64,000 bases of DNA, taken from assembly GCF_037203765.1 (NCBI RefSeq), contig NZ_JBBCAS010000003.1, positions 124,001 to 188,000 on the forward strand, in the 5' to 3' direction. Below the pieces are notes generated by a model. That model was not told the DNA's origin, did no database searches, and saw only the letters and a program-made list of their open reading frames with translations. Made by a program: the position numbers and the translations under genes. The DNA is from Sediminicola sp037203765 (GTDB lineage Bacteria; Bacteroidota; Bacteroidia; Flavobacteriales; Flavobacteriaceae). Shown piece after piece: positions 60,185-64,000 of the stretch. The stretch's first letter is position 1; each line of letters begins with the position of its first letter.

Positions 60185-60338
60185 ACCAGTGGTTATGCCC
60201 TATGTTCGCATAGCACCGTGAAGATTACCCCATATATTGTTATCCAACGAAAGTTAGTTATTTTTAATGAACACAGCTAGGGGTCTGGATCCCATTTTCG
60301 ATTCCTATTTGTTTGAGATGAAAGTCAAATGAAAGAAA

Positions 60339-60956
60339 TCAATGATTGTGCCGTTCATTTCCCATAAATGCTTCCATGGTAGCGTGATTCGCTGCTGAGA
60401 TGTCTGCCCCCTTAAATACTTTTTGAAGGGTCATAAAAATTATTTTGACATCAAGGGCGAAAGACATATGATTTACATACCAAACATCGTACTCAAATTT
60501 TTGCTCCCATGAAATCGCGTTTCGGCCATTTACCTGTGCCCATCCAGTGATTCCCGGTCTTACTTTGTGTCGTAAACGTTGTTCTTTATTATATCTTGGA
60601 AGATAGGCAATAAGAAGGGGCCGAGGTCCAATCAAGGACATATCTCCTTTAAGTACATTTAATAATTGGGGTATCTCGTCCAATGAAGTTTTTCGCACCA
60701 ATAATCCTACTTTGGTAAGACGTTTTTCGTCAGATAATAACTCCCCATTTTTATCCTTCTTATCGTTCATGGACTTGAACTTGATAATTTTGAATATTTT
60801 TTCATCTTTACCAGGTCTTGATTGGTAAAAAAATGGTTTGCCATTGTTGGTTATAAATAGCAATATTGTAATAATAATAAAAATAGGAGAAAATATAAGA
60901 AACGCCACCAGTGACAAGGTGAAATCTAATATTCTTTTAAAAATCCTAGTGTACAT
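60339..60956 (-). CDS. Initiating sugar transferase (PglC/WcaJ-type phosphoglycosyl transferase)
   Basis: 205 residues, the compact monotopic form. One N-terminal membrane helix (about 13-34), then PFFYQSRPGKDEKIFKIIKFKSM, the catalytic Asp-Glu pair in TSLDEIPQLLNVLKGDMSLIGPRPLL, and RPGITGWAQVNGRNAISWEQKFEYD. It moves a sugar phosphate from UDP-sugar to undecaprenyl phosphate, starting repeat-unit assembly on the inner face of the cytoplasmic membrane. The short length matches the PglC subgroup (bacillosamine-type or other amino sugars). Confidence 0.93.
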   Translation of the reverse strand: MYTRIFKRILDFTLSLVAFLIFSPIFIIITILLFITNNGKPFFYQSRPGKDEKIFKIIKFKSMNDKKDKNGELLSDEKRLTKVGLLVRKTSLDEIPQLLNVLKGDMSLIGPRPLLIAYLPRYNKEQRLRHKVRPGITGWAQVNGRNAISWEQKFEYDVWYVNHMSFALDVKIIFMTLQKVFKGADISAANHATMEAFMGNERHNH

Positions 60957-61068
60957 ACTGCTTTTCTTGGGATAAATATAATTTATAAAAAGAATGTCCT
61001 TTTTATTTATAGATAAAGAGCAAATAAATAAGTTAAAGGCTACTATTAAAAAACAAATAAATGGACAT

Positions 61069-62229
61069 CTATTTAATATCCTTTATTTCCATTGACTTAT
61101 ACTCTTTAAGCAACGCTTCCCAAACAATTTGTTGTTCAAACTTATCTACTATTATTTGGCGATAGGAATCGTTAGGAGCGGCATAATTAGTTTTGTGTTC
61201 TAAACAATATTTCATTTGCTCCATTAAAGCAAAACTGTTTTTAACCGGAATAATAGCACCATTTTCACCATTTTTAATAATTTCATTTGAACCATTAATA
61301 TCAGTTACTATACAATATTTACCCATGGCTCCAGCTTGGAGAATTACATTGGGGAACCCTTCCCTATAACTTGGTAAAACTAATATGTTGGATAGGGCAA
61401 AGAATGGACGAACATCATTTTGATGTCCAACATGTAATATATTGGGGTTGCTCTGAATTTCATTTTCAATGTGCGAAGGAATTGGATCAAGATCGCTTTC
61501 AAATGTGCCCACCAATAGCAATTTAATATTGGATTTTATTGCCTCTAATTGCGTAAAGGCATTGATAAGTTCAATGATTCCCTTATCATTAACAATCCTG
61601 CCTACAAATAAAAAAACAAAATCATCAAGTGTATAATTATATTTTGTTCTTAACTCAACTACAGATTTTTGAGGAAAGAGGGATGGGTCAAAATGTCTAA
61701 TGTCCACGCCATTCACATTACCATTAGCTATTATTTTTAGTGATTTTTTTGTGATGTTATAATTGATTAAATCATTTTTGACACCTTGGCCTTCAGGATA
61801 TACGTTTGTTGCGCAAATACAAATTATTTTATCGAAAAATATAAGTATCTTTTTCATGAAGCCTTCTTTTGTTGGGAAAATAAGTCCGGTAAAAGTATGG
61901 GCTCTGTGGGGAACTCTTGCCAAATATGCAGCAACCATGCTTAGAAGTCCAGCTTTGGGGGTAATTGAATGAACTAAAAAAGGTTTTTCTTTCCTGAAAA
62001 TAATATACAGTTTATAGAGACTTACCAGGTCCTGGAATGGGCTAATTCTTCTGCTTATATTTACAGGGATAGTCCTAATATTTTCGTTCTTCCTAAGGTC
62101 CTTATGTCGTTTTCCTTCTGAAGCAAGTCCTATCACCTCATAATATTGATTGAGGTATCTCAGTTGACCATTTAGCAACCCTGCCAAAGAGCCAGGTATG
62201 GCAGCAACTCTTAAAACTTTTTTTTTCAT
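61069..62229 (-). CDS. Family 4 glycosyltransferase
   Basis: 386 residues, GT-B fold. N-terminal SLAGLLNGQLRYLNQYYEVIGL, HSITPKAGLLSMVAAYLA; C-terminal FLFVGRIVNDKGIIELINAF, VLPSYREGFPNVILQAGAMG with the E-x7-E-like donor site partly changed (a Gln replaces the second Glu), and GENGAIIPVKN. Similar to WbnK- or EpsD-type polysaccharide transferases. It lies 112 bases upstream of the sugar transferase and is probably in the same transcript. Confidence 0.9.
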   Translation of the reverse strand: MKKKVLRVAAIPGSLAGLLNGQLRYLNQYYEVIGLASEGKRHKDLRKNENIRTIPVNISRRISPFQDLVSLYKLYIIFRKEKPFLVHSITPKAGLLSMVAAYLARVPHRAHTFTGLIFPTKEGFMKKILIFFDKIICICATNVYPEGQGVKNDLINYNITKKSLKIIANGNVNGVDIRHFDPSLFPQKSVVELRTKYNYTLDDFVFLFVGRIVNDKGIIELINAFTQLEAIKSNIKLLLVGTFESDLDPIPSHIENEIQSNPNILHVGHQNDVRPFFALSNILVLPSYREGFPNVILQAGAMGKYCIVTDINGSNEIIKNGENGAIIPVKNSFALMEQMKYCLEHKTNYAAPNDSYRQIIVDKFEQQIVWEALLKEYKSMEIKDIK

Positions 62230-62278
62230 TTCAGTAGTTTCTCGTTCTTATATGGGGATAGAATCTTATGAACCAAAT

Positions 62279-63433
62279 TTAGCTATCAAATATTGACTTT
62301 TCATAGCTCAAAAGAATTTTATTAAGATCAAAATCTTTAATTCTTTTCATGGAATACTTTTTACATGAATTCAAGTATTCTGGATTTTGAATAAAGTAAT
62401 TTAATCCTTTTTTCATTAGTTGTACATTACCAACTGGACTTAATATACCGCTTTTGGTAAGCATGATATCATGGTCCGTTTCGTGAGCTAGTTCAAGCAT
62501 TTCACTAGGTCCGGATTTACAGTTCGTGCTCAAAATTGGAAGGTTGCAGCAAATGGCCTCCAAAAGTACATTGGGAAAACCTTCGTGGTTTGATCCAAAA
62601 ATAAACAAATCAGCACTTTTGAGATATTTGTATGGGTTATTGTCAAAGCCCAACAAAAATACATTATCCTGTAGTCCTTTCTCAGATATCATGCTTATCA
62701 ATTCTTCTTCTAATGGTCCTTGGCCTAATATATAAAGTCTTACATTTTTAAAATCCTGCACAACCTCCAAAAGCATCTTGTGATTTTTGACGGTTTCTAA
62801 CCTGCCTACAGATATGATGTTGAAATATTTGGAGTCAAAAAAATTGTTTATGGCAGAGATATCGTCAATTTTCAGTTTGTCAATCGGATTGTAAATTATC
62901 TTTATTTTTTGGGCATCTACATTGTAATTTTCAACTAGATCCTTTCCACTTTCTTTTGCATTACAAATAACTTGATCAGCTTTTGGATATAAATTTCTTA
63001 CAAGTAGCCGGTTTATTTGACTTTGGAGATCTCCATAACCATATTGTTCGCTAATGTAATTTCTTTCACTGATTATTAATTTATAACTGTGATTGGTGAA
63101 CCACCTAGACATTACATTAATATAATTGGGACGAGTTAAAAGACTAAACGAATGGGTAATCTCAAGTTTTTTAAGTAATCGAGCATATTTATAGGCAAGA
63201 AGAGGTAGTTTAACCAGTTTAAGTATACCATGTTCCTTGGCTTTTGAGGTCTCCAAATAGTGAATGGGAATATCTTTTGGAAGGTCATAAGCAATGGAGG
63301 TGTTCATTAAAACAAGTACAACATCAATACCTTTGTTTTTTATATAGGGCAGGAGATAGGACACCACTCTTTCGGCCCCACCCCCAGCCATAGAATAAAT
63401 GAATAGGGCAATTTTGGTATTTTTAGTGTACAT
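62279..63433 (-). CDS. Family 4 glycosyltransferase
   Basis: About 384 residues from the ATG at 63433, which overlaps the previous gene by 11 bases; a TTG five codons upstream is less likely. GT-B features: MAGGGAERVVSYLLPYIKNKG (GGAER is characteristic), ISVGRLETVKNHKMLLEVV, LGQGPLEEELISM, FGSNHEGFPNVLLEAICCNLPILSTNCKSGPSEML with the Glu pair of the donor site. It adds one sugar of the repeat unit. The Gly-rich start suggests an amino-sugar or galactosyl transferase of the WlbH/PglJ type, but that is a guess. Confidence 0.9.
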   Translation of the reverse strand: MYTKNTKIALFIYSMAGGGAERVVSYLLPYIKNKGIDVVLVLMNTSIAYDLPKDIPIHYLETSKAKEHGILKLVKLPLLAYKYARLLKKLEITHSFSLLTRPNYINVMSRWFTNHSYKLIISERNYISEQYGYGDLQSQINRLLVRNLYPKADQVICNAKESGKDLVENYNVDAQKIKIIYNPIDKLKIDDISAINNFFDSKYFNIISVGRLETVKNHKMLLEVVQDFKNVRLYILGQGPLEEELISMISEKGLQDNVFLLGFDNNPYKYLKSADLFIFGSNHEGFPNVLLEAICCNLPILSTNCKSGPSEMLELAHETDHDIMLTKSGILSPVGNVQLMKKGLNYFIQNPEYLNSCKKYSMKRIKDFDLNKILLSYEKSIFDS

Positions 63434-64000
63434 TGTATTGTTTATCAACTATTTTTTGAAAAAAGGTTTCATATTCATTAAGGATAATTTCCTTGGCAAA
63501 TTTCTTATATACCGATTCGGAGACCTTCTGAGGATCAAAGAATTCCAAATTGTTCAAGCGATCCAAAAATTCTTCTTGATCTTTGACTATAAATCCATTG
63601 ATGCCATTTTCAACAATTTCCCCTGTCCCCCCTGGAGCATTAAAGGCTATTACAGGGGTTCCGACGGCACAGCTTTCTAAAAGTGCATTAGGAAACCCTT
63701 CCGAGAAGGATCCCTGAAGAAAAAAATCACTTTGGGAAAGATATTTAGATACTTCTCTAGTGAAATTGATAAACGTGACCTTGTCTTTTAAGCCCAAGGA
63801 ATCAACTTTTTCTAATATGGCATTTTTTTTGGGTCCAGCCCCTATGATGGTGTAGGTAAAAGGCAATTTTAAATTTGATAAAACTTCCAGAATCCTTTCG
63901 TGTCCTTTAATAGGAACAAGTCTTCCTACAGTAATGAATCGATGAATATTAGTAGTATCAATATTATTTGTAGTTTTCACCTTAAAATTATCGGTAATCG
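63423..64000 (-). CDS. Family 4 glycosyltransferase, C-terminal part (cut by the window edge)
   Basis: The minus-strand frame is open to the right edge; an in-frame GTG at 63980 is probably not the start, because GT4 proteins are twice this length. The visible part is the donor-binding half: FITVGRLVPIKGHERILEVL, IIGAGPKKNAILEKV, DFFLQGSFSEGFPNALLESCAVGTPVIAFNAPGGTGEIVENGINGF, with the E-x7-E pair. The stop overlaps the next gene by 11 bases. Confidence 0.9.
   Translation of the reverse strand, partial: ITDNFKVKTTNNIDTTNIHRFITVGRLVPIKGHERILEVLSNLKLPFTYTIIGAGPKKNAILEKVDSLGLKDKVTFINFTREVSKYLSQSDFFLQGSFSEGFPNALLESCAVGTPVIAFNAPGGTGEIVENGINGFIVKDQEEFLDRLNNLEFFDPQKVSESVYKKFAKEIILNEYETFFQKIVDKQYNVH

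Noticed and set aside
1..64000. CRISPR arrays, tRNA/rRNA genes, insertion sequences and prophage
   Set aside because: No regularly spaced repeats, tRNA-like cloverleaf with conserved TTCGA arm, transposase, integrase or phage structural gene was seen on reading both strands.

Overview
The window is a chromosomal segment of a marine-type member of the Bacteroidota, most likely a Flavobacteriaceae (Maribacter/Zobellia/Arenibacter-like). The signs are a SusC/SusD pair, a type IX secretion (T9SS) sorting domain on a GH16 enzyme, the Bacteroidota form of LptD, BshA, many lipoproteins with short SPII signals, almost no Shine-Dalgarno sequences, and several matches to the Bacteroidota promoter box TAnnTTTG. 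I saw no tRNA, rRNA, CRISPR array, transposase or phage gene.

1-17.6 kb is a polysaccharide utilisation region. It holds the 3' end of a SusC-type receptor, SusD, a surface lipoprotein with two LamG modules, two tandem GH144-type (Pfam 'glycoamylase') lipoproteins, a GH43-like enzyme with a discoidin module, two alpha/beta hydrolases around a bile-acid-symporter-like transporter, a GMC oxidoreductase with its gluconate-dehydrogenase subunit-3-type partner and a secreted TIM-barrel isomerase/epimerase-like protein, then a secreted GH130 and a VanX-type dipeptidase. GH144 is known for beta-1,2-glucan, so a beta-1,2-linked glucan is the best substrate guess. The GMC, subunit-3 and TIM-barrel trio looks like a periplasmic sugar-oxidation (possibly 3-keto) module.

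17.6-30.2 kb is core functions: a THUMP-like methyltransferase, an AI-2E family permease and a DUF4159 protein in one operon, then rsmE, a T9SS-secreted GH16, a TfoX-like protein, tsaD, and divergently tamB. A possible small RNA lies between the DUF4159 gene and rsmE. The tsaD promoter overlaps the start of tamB.

30.4-47.7 kb holds glycolysis and envelope genes: pfkA, gap, an N-acetylglucosamine-kinase-like gene, ridA, lptD, an amidase, an MlaD-like protein, a two-gene Fe-S electron-transfer unit, a GH3/serine-hydrolase fusion, bshA, a small lipoprotein and an OmpA protein. Several envelope genes use TTG or GTG starts.

47.8-64 kb is a surface-polysaccharide locus, more AT-rich from about 54 kb. 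A carbamoyltransferase faces a long minus-strand cluster. In transcription order the cluster is: glycosyltransferases (GT4, one cut by the window edge), a PglC/WcaJ-type initiating sugar transferase, an SDR, an SMP-30-like lactonase, a GT2 with a C-terminal Rossmann-like part, an ATP-grasp ligase, another GT2, a FemAB-like acyltransferase and three tandem paralogous GNAT/BioF2-like acyltransferases. The density of acyl- or aminoacyl-transfer and ligase genes suggests a glycan decorated with amino acids or acyl groups, and is the most unusual part of the window.
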